Shown here: in pieces, positions 17,979-27,013 of the stretch | How positions within the stretch are numbered: the stretch's first letter is position 1 | Layout: the number at the start of each line of letters is the position of its first letter | From: Pseudomonadota bacterium | GTDB taxonomy: Bacteria; Desulfobacterota; Desulfobulbia; Desulfobulbales; Desulfocapsaceae | DNA: 64,000 nt | Direction: 5' to 3' | NCBI GenBank assembly: GCA_023412495.1 | Contig: JAEYNP010000080.1 | Location: 310,001 to 374,000 of the forward strand | Position numbers and translations under genes: made by a program | Notes under the pieces: model-generated | The model's input: only the letters and a program-made list of their open reading frames with translations | Database searches by the model: none | What the model was told of the DNA's origin: nothing

Positions 17979-18512
17979 ATGAAAGAAGTGGCCGTCTTTG
18001 CTTTTGTTTTGGTTGCATTTTTTGCCATTCCGGCATACGGAGCTGATCCTGCGCGTTCTGCAGGCAGCAGCATGGAGAATCGAACCTCTGACTCATCTGC
18101 TGCAGGCGTATCGACAGCCCCGGCTTTTTCTCTCGCAGCCAAAAGAGGATCCCCTATGAAAATTCGTTTATCGGCCGGCAACACTGTGCTGACGGCAACG
18201 ATGCTGGACAATGAAACGACTCGTGATTTCATGGCCCTGCTGCCTTTGACCGTAACGTTCAAGGATTATGCGGGTACGGAAAAGATCACATACTTGCCCC
18301 GACGGTTAACCATAGCAGGAGCACCCGCGGGGACGGACCCTTCGGTCGGGGATATCGCCTATTATGCGCCTTGGGGCAATATCGCCATCTATTACAAAGA
18401 TTTTGGCTACTCAGAAGGGCTCATCATATTGGGACATATCATCTCAGGTATAGAAGAGCTTGCAGGCAAGAATGATGATTTTGCGGTAACAATTGAATCT
18501 GTGACTGAGTGA
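17979..18512 (+). CDS. exported cyclophilin-like fold protein
   Basis: A signal peptide (MKEVAVFAFVLVAFFAIPAYG) is followed by a serine-rich linker and then, from about residue 60, a domain matching the small bacterial cyclophilin-like fold: KIRLSAGNTVLTATMLDNET, then DFMALLPLTVTFKDY and a late SVGDIAYYAPWGNIAIYY. The usual peptidyl-prolyl isomerase active site is not evident. These domains are often encoded beside AraC-controlled oxidoreductases, as here. The gene is divergent from the AraC regulator, with the shared operator between them. Function unknown. Confidence 0.8.
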   Translation: MKEVAVFAFVLVAFFAIPAYGADPARSAGSSMENRTSDSSAAGVSTAPAFSLAAKRGSPMKIRLSAGNTVLTATMLDNETTRDFMALLPLTVTFKDYAGTEKITYLPRRLTIAGAPAGTDPSVGDIAYYAPWGNIAIYYKDFGYSEGLIILGHIISGIEELAGKNDDFAVTIESVTE

Positions 18513-18564
18513 TGATTGGTTTCCTGCCTAAGACGCCAGGTTTGGCAATGAAGACGAGCAGTTT

Positions 18565-19707
18565 ATGAGAAAAATTTTGTTTTGTTTGCTGCTGTTGGGC
18601 TGTTGCCTCGTTGCAGGGGCCTGCATGTTTGTCAACCACCCCCAGTTCGGCCAGCAACAGATACAGAGCGGTTTTTATTCGATTGCAGATTCCTCCCATT
18701 ATCATGATGGGGAATTTCATAATCTGATACCGACCTCTGTATTGAGTGACGGCAGCAGCACATTCTCCATTCTGATGAGCGATCTTTTCTCCAGTGCGGG
18801 ACGGTTGAGACCTGAAAATCCGATCCCGACCATCAAAACGGAACTAAAGAGATTTGATAAAAATACGGACCAGGTTATCTGGTTCGGACATTCTTCCTGC
18901 TTTGTGCAACTGGAAGGAAAAAGCATCCTGATCGACCCTGTATTCAGCGACTACGCATCGCCCCTGCCTTTTGTCAACAAAGCGTTTGAAGGTACGGGCA
19001 TATATGCCGCGGATGATATGCCTGAGATCGATTATCTGCTGATCACCCACGACCATTGGGATCATCTGGATTACTCGACTGTGATCGCTCTGAAGTCCAA
19101 GGTGAAACATGTGGTTTGCCCATTGGGAGTGGGCGCTCATTTTAAGAAATGGGGATATGCTCAGGAACGGATCCACGAAGCAGACTGGTACGATCGGCTG
19201 GAACTGGAAAAAGAGATTACAATTCATGTGTTGCCGGCAAGACACTACTCTGGCCGGCGGATGTCCAGAAACAAAACTCTTTGGGCTGGCTTTGCCCTTG
19301 AAAGCGAAAAACGACGGCTCTTTTTTAGCGGTGACAGCGGTTATGGACCGCATTTTTCCGAGATCGGCCGGAAGTTTTCCGGTTTTGACCTCGTGTTCCT
19401 TGATTGCGGGCAGTACGACAAGCGCTGGGCATACATTCACATGAATCCGGAAGAGGCCGTGAGAGCTGCAAAAGACTTGCAGACTAAAGCACTGCTTCCT
19501 GCGCATGTCGGCAAGTTCACCATTGCCAGGCATCCCTGGGATGAGCCTTTCACACGCATTGCTGGGGCGAGCAGGAAGGAAAATACCCGGCTCTTAACGC
19601 CCCAAATTGGAGAACCGATCTTTCTTGATAGCATTCAAACAAAAATGTCCCAATGGTGGAACGATACGAACTTACTCGCTCCAAACAATGTCCTGGCAGA
19701 GAAATGA
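18565..19707 (+). CDS. lipoprotein metallo-beta-lactamase-fold hydrolase (NAPE-PLD/UlaG-like)
   Basis: The N-terminus is a lipoprotein-type signal (LLLLGCC near residue 12, with a second cysteine option at LVAGAC). The hydrolase domain shows the metal-binding motif THDHWDHLDY, the start WFGHSSCFVQLEGKSILIDP, the later HYSGRR, the acidic ligand in FFSGDSGYGPHF and the last histidine in LPAHVGKF. This arrangement is typical of NAPE-PLD-like lactonases/phosphodiesterases. It lies 52 bp after the cyclophilin-like gene and is probably co-transcribed with it. Substrate unknown. Confidence 0.88.
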   Translation: MRKILFCLLLLGCCLVAGACMFVNHPQFGQQQIQSGFYSIADSSHYHDGEFHNLIPTSVLSDGSSTFSILMSDLFSSAGRLRPENPIPTIKTELKRFDKNTDQVIWFGHSSCFVQLEGKSILIDPVFSDYASPLPFVNKAFEGTGIYAADDMPEIDYLLITHDHWDHLDYSTVIALKSKVKHVVCPLGVGAHFKKWGYAQERIHEADWYDRLELEKEITIHVLPARHYSGRRMSRNKTLWAGFALESEKRRLFFSGDSGYGPHFSEIGRKFSGFDLVFLDCGQYDKRWAYIHMNPEEAVRAAKDLQTKALLPAHVGKFTIARHPWDEPFTRIAGASRKENTRLLTPQIGEPIFLDSIQTKMSQWWNDTNLLAPNNVLAEK

Positions 19708-19931
19708 CAATGCGAATGAAACTCAACCTAACTGGTATTTCGGTTTAGCCTGCCAATGATAAGGTTATCATTAAGTTGTGAACTTTGAATTTAGATGTCT
19801 ACTGTTCAGGTTGGGCGTAGTTTTGAAATACTTCTTGGCGAAGAATGCTGAAATTGCCATATGAAAGTCCAAAACATTTGACCTCTTCGTTCCAAAACTC
19901 TAACATTGTGGGAAAAATACTGATTAAAATT

Positions 19932-22256
19932 TTAAGCAGTAGTTTCAACACCGAGAGCTAACCAAAATGCCGGATTAAGAATGAACAGTAATTGTTTTGA
20001 ATTTTTTCGCCTAAGAGCAATTAGGATTTTCAAGTCGTAGTTGAAATTGTATATATACCGTGGGTCCTCGTCCCTTATTCGAATACCTAAGAATCCGAAG
20101 TATAGCAGACAGTCTACTACTGTTTGCACATCGCTTTCGTTCACACCGTGCAATTTTATTATATCATAAAGTTGATCTTCTGATAATTCGGATGGTTCAC
20201 CAACGAACTCATATAATAGATCTGCTGCTTCAGGAATAACATCAGACAACTCTCGATCAGCTTCTATCAGTAAGTCACTTGAATAGCTGTTCAATCCTTT
20301 TAGAATGTCGTCGCTCTCGATCTTTTCATGATCTAAATTGACAGCAAATCCTTTACAGTAACCCACCAATTTCAGCAAATTGCGCGGGCGCATAAGTGAT
20401 CGATCAATCAGGTATTGAGATGTCTCCTCGCCACTGTAATGACTTGTACAAATTGATCCCCAAACTTGCGTAAAGGTTAAATCGTCCGAAAATATTTGAA
20501 TTAATCGTCTCCTTAAAACCTCACGTAATAGATCAGAGTCACTCCAATCGAGGGAAGCTCTAGTCTCTTTCCCAAAATCGGGACTGGAATCCATCAAAAG
20601 CTGATAAATATCATTTCTAACGAAAACTATACATGACATAGTCACTTCGGCTTTCCGCATTTCACGCTGAACTTTTCTCGCCGCATCAATTAAGCATCGC
20701 AGAATCAGAATATCACCGGAACCAATCCCTTTATATGACCAGCCCCGATCAAGGTTGTCAAATAGCACAAGGACTCTCGACTTATGGATGAGATAGTCTT
20801 CTAGTACTGCTCGCAGTTCAGAAATTGTGGTTGTGTGTAGCAGGTTCGTGACTTGATCCGTTGTTAGTCGAACGCCATTCGCACCTCCAAATTTGGCTTC
20901 ATATGCATCTATAATATTCTGGGAAAGTATCAAAAGACGCTCTGAAAAATCACCTTCTACGGCTCCCAAACCAATACCTTGTAGCTTTTTAAGATTTTCA
21001 TAACGCAGCGAAAGTTCGTTGTCGAATCGCTTGCGTTCTTTATCATTCTCGAGAACTTTTCTTGCGATTTCGAGCAGTAAGAGATATTCCCAAAATGCTG
21101 TTATCAAATGACCTTTCGCTCCATCAGAAAGCAAATCTAGCACATGTTCTTTTAGCTTGACTAGTTGATATCCCTCAGGTTTTAAGTCTATTACAACATT
21201 ACGTTTATCTTTTCGTACATGATCACGTACTTGAAAGAACAAGGCCGTTTTTCCCGTACCCTTTCGACCAACAACCAGATTAATTTCTCCTCTCAAAGCA
21301 CGGTTATACTCGTCTGTCTGAACATAGTAAGACGCAAGAGTTTGAAATTCATTCTCTGCCATTGGGTCGCCTAAAGAAATCTGCTGCAAAATACTTCCAG
21401 GCTGAACATTGACAGTTTCTCGCATCTGCAAAATTTCATAGACGTCACCTGCAAATTCCTGTATGCGATTATTTATTTCATCTAACGAAAAATATGTCTC
21501 TGCGGCGTCCCTCAGATCCAAGGGGACGTTATGCCTTCCATCTTGAAGGACAAGCGTTCGCTTGCCCATTCCATGCGCTAAACCTGCAATAAATGCAGCT
21601 CTTATATTGTGCACAAAGGCATCTTGATACTCAGGTGAAAGTAACGGAATCAACACTCCCACAGATTTTGAAACATGTCTAATGGCGTCAATTGCAGAGA
21701 GTCGCGCATCTTCAGAGGGAGTGAAACTCCTGTAAAACAGACGTGCTTTTTTGACTCTTGTTACAATCCTGGCAGTGCTTGGCGTTCTAATTGGCGTTTC
21801 AAGCAAATAAACAGGTGCTCTATTATCAATTTCCGTTTCGAACTTTAATGGCGTATGATCATTTGATTTAATCAATATCGCACACAATCCATTTTGATCT
21901 GGGTATGTTTCGTATCCGAGGGTATCGAAAATTCCTACCTTAGTTGCAACGGTGTCATCAGATAACAGTGATGAATTTTTAACTAATATAACTCGTTTTT
22001 GAATTCCAATTGCATAGCCCACTTCGTAGCAAACATTAAAATTGAGTTTCGTAACATCCGCAACAACAACTTCGGCATTTTCTATTCCTGTCAGAATTGG
22101 CAAAGTAAGCGGGCGACCGGCGATATCGTTATGTTCCCAAGTGTGAAAATCGATATTTCTGCTTGTTGCATTAGCACTCTTTACAGCTGTGTTAATCGTA
22201 AAACTAAGTTCCTGAGGGGAACCTGGATATGCAACAAACGCCGTTTTTTTTCCCAT
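19932..22256 (-). CDS. tandem TIR-like domains fused to Sll1717-type P-loop ATPase; putative defence protein
   Basis: The 774-residue protein has three parts. Residues 1-95 form a TIR/nucleoside-deoxyribosyltransferase-like domain ending in VVVADVTKLNFNVCYEVGYA, with an acidic residue (YE) at the usual catalytic place. Residues about 145-245 repeat the fold, ending NIRAAFIAGLAHGMGKRTLV, with N at the equivalent position, so it may be inactive. From about residue 300 comes a P-loop ATPase with Walker A LVVGRKGTGKTAL and Walker B VLVLFDNLDRGW, matching the Sll1717 family. ATG 22256 follows AAGGGG; an upstream in-frame start at 22277 is less likely. The gene is clearly AT-richer than its surroundings and has no partner gene. 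A role in phage defence through NAD or nucleotide cleavage is inferred. Confidence 0.8.
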   Translation of the reverse strand: MGKKTAFVAYPGSPQELSFTINTAVKSANATSRNIDFHTWEHNDIAGRPLTLPILTGIENAEVVVADVTKLNFNVCYEVGYAIGIQKRVILVKNSSLLSDDTVATKVGIFDTLGYETYPDQNGLCAILIKSNDHTPLKFETEIDNRAPVYLLETPIRTPSTARIVTRVKKARLFYRSFTPSEDARLSAIDAIRHVSKSVGVLIPLLSPEYQDAFVHNIRAAFIAGLAHGMGKRTLVLQDGRHNVPLDLRDAAETYFSLDEINNRIQEFAGDVYEILQMRETVNVQPGSILQQISLGDPMAENEFQTLASYYVQTDEYNRALRGEINLVVGRKGTGKTALFFQVRDHVRKDKRNVVIDLKPEGYQLVKLKEHVLDLLSDGAKGHLITAFWEYLLLLEIARKVLENDKERKRFDNELSLRYENLKKLQGIGLGAVEGDFSERLLILSQNIIDAYEAKFGGANGVRLTTDQVTNLLHTTTISELRAVLEDYLIHKSRVLVLFDNLDRGWSYKGIGSGDILILRCLIDAARKVQREMRKAEVTMSCIVFVRNDIYQLLMDSSPDFGKETRASLDWSDSDLLREVLRRRLIQIFSDDLTFTQVWGSICTSHYSGEETSQYLIDRSLMRPRNLLKLVGYCKGFAVNLDHEKIESDDILKGLNSYSSDLLIEADRELSDVIPEAADLLYEFVGEPSELSEDQLYDIIKLHGVNESDVQTVVDCLLYFGFLGIRIRDEDPRYIYNFNYDLKILIALRRKNSKQLLFILNPAFWLALGVETTA

Positions 22257-22577
22257 ATTTAACCCCTTATGTAACAATAAGTTGTCTATATGATTTTAAC
22301 TTAGAAAAAATTACTGTGACAAGATTTCAAAAAGATCATGACTAAAAAGAAATGTAGTAGCATAGCACATTGTTTTGAGAAGCACATGGCTAAAATTCCC
22401 GTTTCCAATCCCTTCGACCAAAGTCAAAATATTTCCAAAATATCATTACCGAAATAGTTGGTTACAGAAAGGAGTTTTTTTAAGATATCTTGGACGGCAC
22501 ATTGAGCTTCCCAGGAAGAGGAGATGTCCAATTGCAAGCTTGAGATACGGTAGAACCTAAGAACTTGAGACTATTCC
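22257..22577. other. intergenic gap between defence gene and toxin gene
   Basis: AT-rich DNA with no convincing frame or hairpin. It must hold the promoter of the minus-strand gene that starts at 22256. Confidence 0.4.
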
Positions 22578-23006
22578 TCAGCCTTTCTGATTATTCCAAG
22601 GGTTGATAACGTTGAGACCTGCGGCTTGGAATGGGCTAACGTCTCGTGTCGCGACACTAAATCGGTTAGTAGCCGCAATAGCCGCAATATATCCATCTGC
22701 TGCAGCAATTGCTAAACCGGTGGATTTAGCTTTTGCAATGACTTCAGCATAAGCGGTCGTACAGTTCATATCAAACGGAAGTACACGTCCGGAAAACAGT
22801 GGTAAAATTTGATTTTCAAGACTGCTTTGCAATTCATCTCGTCGCTTTCCAGCTGGAAGGTTTGCAACTCCAAAACGCAGTTCAGCTACAGTAATTGCTG
22901 ATAAATAGAGTGTTTCTAGTGATTGCGCATCAATCCAGTTAATAACACGGGCCTCAGGAGCACGACGCAACGGTTCTGATATTACATTTGTATCCAACAG
23001 TATCAT
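22578..23006 (-). CDS. fitB: PIN-domain toxin of FitB/VapC type
   Basis: This is a 142-residue PIN-domain ribonuclease. The acidic active-site residues are visible: D in MILLDTNVISE, E in ITVAELRFGV, D in AAADGYIAAIA and the last D in VATRDVSPF. It overlaps the antitoxin gene by four bases (ATGA), so the two are translationally coupled. The NVISE and NPW termini resemble FitB, which gives the pair its likely name. Confidence 0.9.
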   Translation of the reverse strand: MILLDTNVISEPLRRAPEARVINWIDAQSLETLYLSAITVAELRFGVANLPAGKRRDELQSSLENQILPLFSGRVLPFDMNCTTAYAEVIAKAKSTGLAIAAADGYIAAIAATNRFSVATRDVSPFQAAGLNVINPWNNQKG

Positions 23007-23257
23007 TCAAGATTCACCGGTTTGGCCGGAGTTTTATCACGGCTCTGCTCAAAAATTGAAAACTCGTCATCAGTCAAATTGATTTTTCGACCAATTTTAG
23101 CAAGTAACGAACCAAGTTTTACCCTTCCTTCCGGCCGGACGGCATTTTCCAATATCTCACGAATTTCAGCTTCAGCGCTTCGGCCATGCTGAGCAGCTCT
23201 AACCCGCAAAGCGCGATGAACTTCATCCGGCACGTTTCTAACAGTGATTGATCTCAT
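23003..23257 (-). CDS. fitA: FitA-type ribbon-helix-helix antitoxin
   Basis: An 84-residue protein with an N-terminal ribbon-helix-helix (SITVRNVPDEVHRALRVRAA, then QHGRSAEAEIREILENAV) and a C-terminal tail that would block the PIN active site (INLTDDEFSIFEQSRDKTP). It should bind its own promoter with the toxin. A 25-bp inverted repeat overlies the -10 box upstream. Confidence 0.92.
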   Translation of the reverse strand: MRSITVRNVPDEVHRALRVRAAQHGRSAEAEIREILENAVRPEGRVKLGSLLAKIGRKINLTDDEFSIFEQSRDKTPAKPVNLE

Positions 23258-23285
23258 GATTTCACCTCTCTCTTGTGCTTTATTT

Positions 23286-23320
23286 GCTTACATTATATCA
23301 CAATGCAAGCAGAATAGCAA
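23286..23320 (-). promoter_or_regulatory. fitAB promoter with overlapping operator
   Basis: On the minus strand a -35 TTGCTA (23315-23320) and a perfect -10 TATAAT (23292-23297) are 17 bp apart. The inverted repeat GCTTGCATT/AATGTAAGC (23286-23310, one mismatch) covers the -10 box, as expected for autorepression by the FitAB complex. Confidence 0.75.
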
Positions 23321-23346
23321 GATTCGCAACATCTAGTGGCCGGGTG

Positions 23347-24015
23347 TCAATCCTCCCACAGGGCGGGGTCGACTATCCCTATTTTGATGGCATACTTGAG
23401 AAGTTCCATACTGCTGTGCACACCGAGCTTTGCCATGATGCTGGAGCGGTGCTTCTCCACGGTCTTGGCGCTGACGAAGAGCAGGTCGGCGATGGCTTTG
23501 GTCGACCTGCCCTGGACGACCAGCCGGAATACCTGCTGTTCCCTCTCCGACAGGAGATCGTAACCGCGGACGGTGGGCTCCGCCTTTTTGTTTTCCAGGT
23601 AGGCATCGATCACGCTGGCCTTTATTTTGGGACTGAGAAAATAGTCGCCGCGGTGAACCGCCCTGATGGCATCGAGAATGTCGGTGGAATGCGAAGCCTT
23701 CAGCACGTAACCCCTGACGCCGGCGCCGAGGGCCTGACGAACATAGCTTTCCCGGACATGCATGGACAGGATGACGATGCCGAGTCCAGGGGCCGCCTCC
23801 TTCAGTAGAGGGACGGCTTCCAGGCCGGAAAGTTTTGGCATGGCGATATCCAGGAGAACGATGTCCGGCTTGAGGGCCCGGGCCTTGGTCAACACCTCCT
23901 CTCCGTCCACCGCCTCGCCTGCCACCACCATATCGGTCTGTTCGCCGATCATCTGGCAGATGCCCTTGCGGACCACGTCATGGTCGTCGGCTATGAGAAT
24001 TCGTATTTCAGCCAT
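23347..24015 (-). CDS. NarL/FixJ-family response regulator
   Basis: The receiver domain (residues 1-120) has the acidic pocket DDHD, the phospho-acceptor D in DIVLLDIAMPKL, and the conserved K in YVLKAS. The LuxR-type helix-turn-helix lies at about 150-210 (LSEREQQVFRLVVQGRSTKA, then IADLLFVSAKTVEKHRSSIM). Its start overlaps the end of the kinase gene by eight bases, so the two form one operon and almost certainly a cognate pair. A degraded copy of part of this gene lies at 11985-12125. Confidence 0.95.
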   Translation of the reverse strand: MAEIRILIADDHDVVRKGICQMIGEQTDMVVAGEAVDGEEVLTKARALKPDIVLLDIAMPKLSGLEAVPLLKEAAPGLGIVILSMHVRESYVRQALGAGVRGYVLKASHSTDILDAIRAVHRGDYFLSPKIKASVIDAYLENKKAEPTVRGYDLLSEREQQVFRLVVQGRSTKAIADLLFVSAKTVEKHRSSIMAKLGVHSSMELLKYAIKIGIVDPALWED

Positions 24016-25477
24016 TTATGTCCTCTTCCATCATGGGAATTTCCACCCGAACCAGCGTGCCGCTGCCGGGAACAGACTTCAGTTCGAAGATCCCGCCCAG
24101 GGAATCGGTTCGTTCTTTCATGCACAAGAGGCCGATTCCCATGGTCTGCTCGCGGGGCAGGCTGCCTTCTTCGGCGAGTTCGAAGCCCACCCCGTTGTCC
24201 CGGCAGGAAAAGATCACGACCGGGTGACTGCAGGCAAGTTTGAGGACGATGGTGTTCGCGCCCGAGTGTTTCAGGGCGTTGTTCACCGATTCCTGAAAGA
24301 TCCGGTACAGAACGATCTCGATGGCCGGGGAAAGCCTGCGCTTGAACCCCATGGCCTGGAATTCGATGGCTATTCCGGGCACCCTCGCCATCAGATCCTC
24401 GACCGACCACTCCAGGGCGGGAACGAGACCGAGATGGTCGAGAAGATCCGGGCGCAGACGGGAGGTGGTCGATCGGATGGTTTCGGCCAGATCGCCTATC
24501 TTTTCGATGACCCGGGAACAGAGGAGCCGCTCGTGGCTTTGTCCGTTATCGAGCAAGCCTTGTAGTTTTTCCATGTCGAACCGCAGCGAGGTGAGCACCT
24601 GGCCGAATTCGTCGTGGAGGTCGGCGGCCAGGGATTTACGTTCTTCTTCGATGACCTCGATGAGTTTCCTGGACAGATCCCGGACTCGGTTTTCGGCCTG
24701 CTTGATCTTGGTGAGATCGATAAAATTTCCCACCACCGCCGGTCGCCCCATGTACGAGGCGTTCGCCGACCGTCCTTCGACCCAGACGGTGTCGCCGTTC
24801 TTGTGGAGGAGCCGAAATGGATAATGGCTCGGGCGCACCTCCTCGCCCCGCTCTCTTGCCAGACCCCGCGCCCGGACCATATCCCGGTCATCGGGATGGA
24901 TGAATTCCCAGAACGGCCTGCCGATGATCTCCTCGTCGGAGGAGTAGCCCAGCAAGCCGATCAGGGACGGATTGACATAGGAGAACAAGCCCCCCTGCTC
25001 GAACATGTAGATTCCGGCCAGGGAATTGTTCAAGACGGTTCGATATTTCTCCTCCGTCTTGAGGTGTTCCGTCTCCTTCTTCTTTAGTTCGGTGATATCG
25101 ATGATGAACCCCTCATAACCCGCCAGCTTGCCCGACAGGTTGTTTCTTGGCGCGGCCGTTATCCTGACATCGAACTCGCTGCCGTCCCGCTTCCGCAGCT
25201 TCGTTTCGAAGTCTCGAACGGTGCCGGCGGAATCCAGCAACTGCAGGTAGGTATCCCAATCTTTCACGTCGGCGAAGAAGGAGATCAACGAGCATTTGAT
25301 CATCTCCTTCGGTTCGTCGTAACCAAACTGCCTCGCGCCGGCGAGGTTGATGTTGAGCAGAATGCCGTTCCTATCGGTCACATAGATCCCTATCGGCGAA
25401 TTCTCGAACAGATGCCGGTATTTTTTCTCCGAAGCGCGAAGCTCGCCGAATCCCTCGGGGGGCAGAGTCATCATCTG
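24008..25477 (-). CDS. PAS-PAS sensor histidine kinase (HisKA_3/NarX type)
   Basis: Two PAS domains occupy about residues 10-130 and 140-255. A HisKA_3 dimerisation domain follows, with the phospho-acceptor H in EERKSLAADLHDEFGQVLTS, then a HATPase_c domain (YRIFQESVNNALKHSGA, DNGVGF, GIGLLCMKERTDSLGG). No transmembrane segment is present, so the signal is cytosolic. The ATG at 25477 (MMTLPPEG) has GGAAGG nine bases upstream; ATGs at 25492 and 25516 are in frame but lack good ribosome-binding sites. It is the partner of the response regulator at 23347. Confidence 0.92.
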   Translation of the reverse strand, partial: QMMTLPPEGFGELRASEKKYRHLFENSPIGIYVTDRNGILLNINLAGARQFGYDEPKEMIKCSLISFFADVKDWDTYLQLLDSAGTVRDFETKLRKRDGSEFDVRITAAPRNNLSGKLAGYEGFIIDITELKKKETEHLKTEEKYRTVLNNSLAGIYMFEQGGLFSYVNPSLIGLLGYSSDEEIIGRPFWEFIHPDDRDMVRARGLARERGEEVRPSHYPFRLLHKNGDTVWVEGRSANASYMGRPAVVGNFIDLTKIKQAENRVRDLSRKLIEVIEEERKSLAADLHDEFGQVLTSLRFDMEKLQGLLDNGQSHERLLCSRVIEKIGDLAETIRSTTSRLRPDLLDHLGLVPALEWSVEDLMARVPGIAIEFQAMGFKRRLSPAIEIVLYRIFQESVNNALKHSGANTIVLKLACSHPVVIFSCRDNGVGFELAEEGSLPREQTMGIGLLCMKERTDSLGGIFELKSVPGSGTLVRVEIPMMEEDING

Positions 25478-25640
25478 TGGACCTTCCATCTCAGTTTTTT
25501 TCGGGCAACAGGCCATTGATCTATGTATCCCAATGAAATGGCCGTCGGCGCTAAAATATCCCTCTCCGCTATCACCTGATGGCGGAAGCCGTCTCCTTCA
25601 TCTCGGTCGAATATGAATCGGTAATGCCTTCCTCAGAATT

Positions 25641-25704
25641 CACAGTATATCGTATTACGGCCACGATTCACAACATGCTGCGACCAATATTGCTGCATTT
25701 CGTA
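25641..25704 (+). promoter_or_regulatory. three upstream activator sites of the ppk2 locus
   Basis: Sites: CACAGTATATCGTA at 25641, CACAACATGCTGCG at 25669 and TGCTGCATTTCGTA at 25691. The starts are 28 and 22 bp apart and the third lies 67 bp before the promoter GG, the same layout as at the other sigma-54 loci. Confidence 0.75.
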
Positions 25705-25755
25705 TAATCAACCAATAGCTCATTTATAAATATTTAATATTATATCGTAAAAATA

Positions 25756-25772
25756 CTGGCACGCATATCGCT
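25756..25772 (+). promoter_or_regulatory. sigma-54 promoter of the ppk2 locus
   Basis: CTGGCACGCATATCGCT carries GG and GC exactly ten bases apart. Transcription would begin near 25783, so the MITE-like repeat at 25902 lies in the leader of about 320 nt before ppk2. Confidence 0.8.
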
Positions 25773-25901
25773 AATAGAGGGAATCGTCGGAATACTGGTA
25801 GTATGTTCGAATTAAGAAAATTCCCCGGAACAATACGCTCCAGATCATCCTTGGATACGTGTTGATGCCATTCCCGTGCGGGGTTTGGGAGATATAAATC
25901 A

Positions 25902-26064
25902 TGATGGACTCGTGAAAAGTCCGGTCTACTTCGTTGTAGGTCTGAAACGGCGCTTCGCTGTACCATATGTACTACCAAAGCACCGTTTTAGACACTACAC
26001 CTCGTATATCAAACTTTTTCCAGAAGTCCATCTCCACGGGTTGGAGCACTTTTTACGGCTTTAT
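25902..26064. repeat. MITE-like ~163-bp repeat, copy 2 (inverted relative to copy 1)
   Basis: This is the reverse-complement partner of 9260-9423 and carries the same central 54-bp palindrome (GTCTGAAACGG to CGTTTTAGAC). It is flanked by a short AATCAT direct repeat. It is placed between the sigma-54 promoter and ppk2, so transcripts of ppk2 must read through a very stable hairpin. Confidence 0.75.
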
Positions 26065-26103
26065 CAATCATTGAAATGAAAAAAACCTGAAGGAACAACA
26101 TCG

Positions 26104-26931
26104 ATGGAAAACGAAAAAAGTGACGAAAAGCATAACAAAAAAGAAGCGAAAGCAGTGAAAAAGCTGAAGGCAAAGGAGTATGACAAGGAACTGGCCAAAT
26201 TGCACGTGGAGCTGGTCAAGCTTCAGGAATGGGTCAAACTCAAGGGACTGAAGGTTTGCATCATCTTCGAGGGGCGCGACGGCGCCGGCAAGGGAGGGAC
26301 GATCAAAGCGATAACCGAGCGCGTCAGCTCCCGCGTCTTCCGGGTCGTGGCTCTTCCGGCCCCGACGGAGAGGGAAAAATCGCAGATGTACCCCCAGCGC
26401 TATGTACAACATCTTCCGGCAGCCGGCGAGGTGGTGATCTTCGACCGGAGTTGGTACAACCGGGCAGGCGTCGAGCGGGTCATGGGGTTCTGTACCAAGG
26501 ATGAGGTCAAACAGTTCCTGGAGGTGGTACCGCACTTTGAGAAGCTGGCCTGTGACTCCGGCATTATCCTGCTCAAGTACTGGCTGGAGGTCAGCCCGGA
26601 AGAGCAGACCCGCCGGCTGGAGTCCCGGATCGAAGACGGGCGCAAGATCTGGAAGCTCTCCCCCATGGATATCAAGTCGTACAGCCGCTGGGACGACTAC
26701 ACGCGGGCGCGCGACGAGATGATCGCCGCCTCCGACACTCCCTGGGCGCCCTGGTATGTGGCGCCATCGGACAACAAGAAACAGGCGCGGCTGAACATCA
26801 TCAGCCACATTCTCGGCAGGATTCCGTATGAAGAAGTGGTGCTCGAAAAGGTTAAACTCCCGAGTCGGAAGAAAATTGGCAAGTACAAGTCGCCCGACTA
26901 TCCGCTGAAGTTCATCCCCGAGGTCTTCTGA
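26104..26931 (+). CDS. ppk2: polyphosphate kinase 2
   Basis: This is a 275-residue single-domain PPK2, which phosphorylates nucleoside diphosphates from polyphosphate or runs the reverse reaction. After a lysine-rich N-terminus, the Walker A motif FEGRDGAGKGGTIK is near residue 57, the PPK2 lid arginines are in YPQRYVQHLPA, and Walker B is IFDRSWYNRAGVE near 116. WEVSPEEQ-type and KLSPMD segments (here WLEVSPEEQTRRL and KLSPMDIKS) are as in class I enzymes. The promoter is the sigma-54 element at 25756, with a MITE-like repeat in the leader. The SulP transporter begins 82 bp downstream and may be co-transcribed. Confidence 0.95.
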   Translation: MENEKSDEKHNKKEAKAVKKLKAKEYDKELAKLHVELVKLQEWVKLKGLKVCIIFEGRDGAGKGGTIKAITERVSSRVFRVVALPAPTEREKSQMYPQRYVQHLPAAGEVVIFDRSWYNRAGVERVMGFCTKDEVKQFLEVVPHFEKLACDSGIILLKYWLEVSPEEQTRRLESRIEDGRKIWKLSPMDIKSYSRWDDYTRARDEMIAASDTPWAPWYVAPSDNKKQARLNIISHILGRIPYEEVVLEKVKLPSRKKIGKYKSPDYPLKFIPEVF

Positions 26932-27013
26932 GAAGGCAGCCCGACTGCGGGCAAAATGAGAGGATTTGCGAACAATGGTTGAATGGGTTGGTATTGCACG
27001 AAAATGAGGTGCA

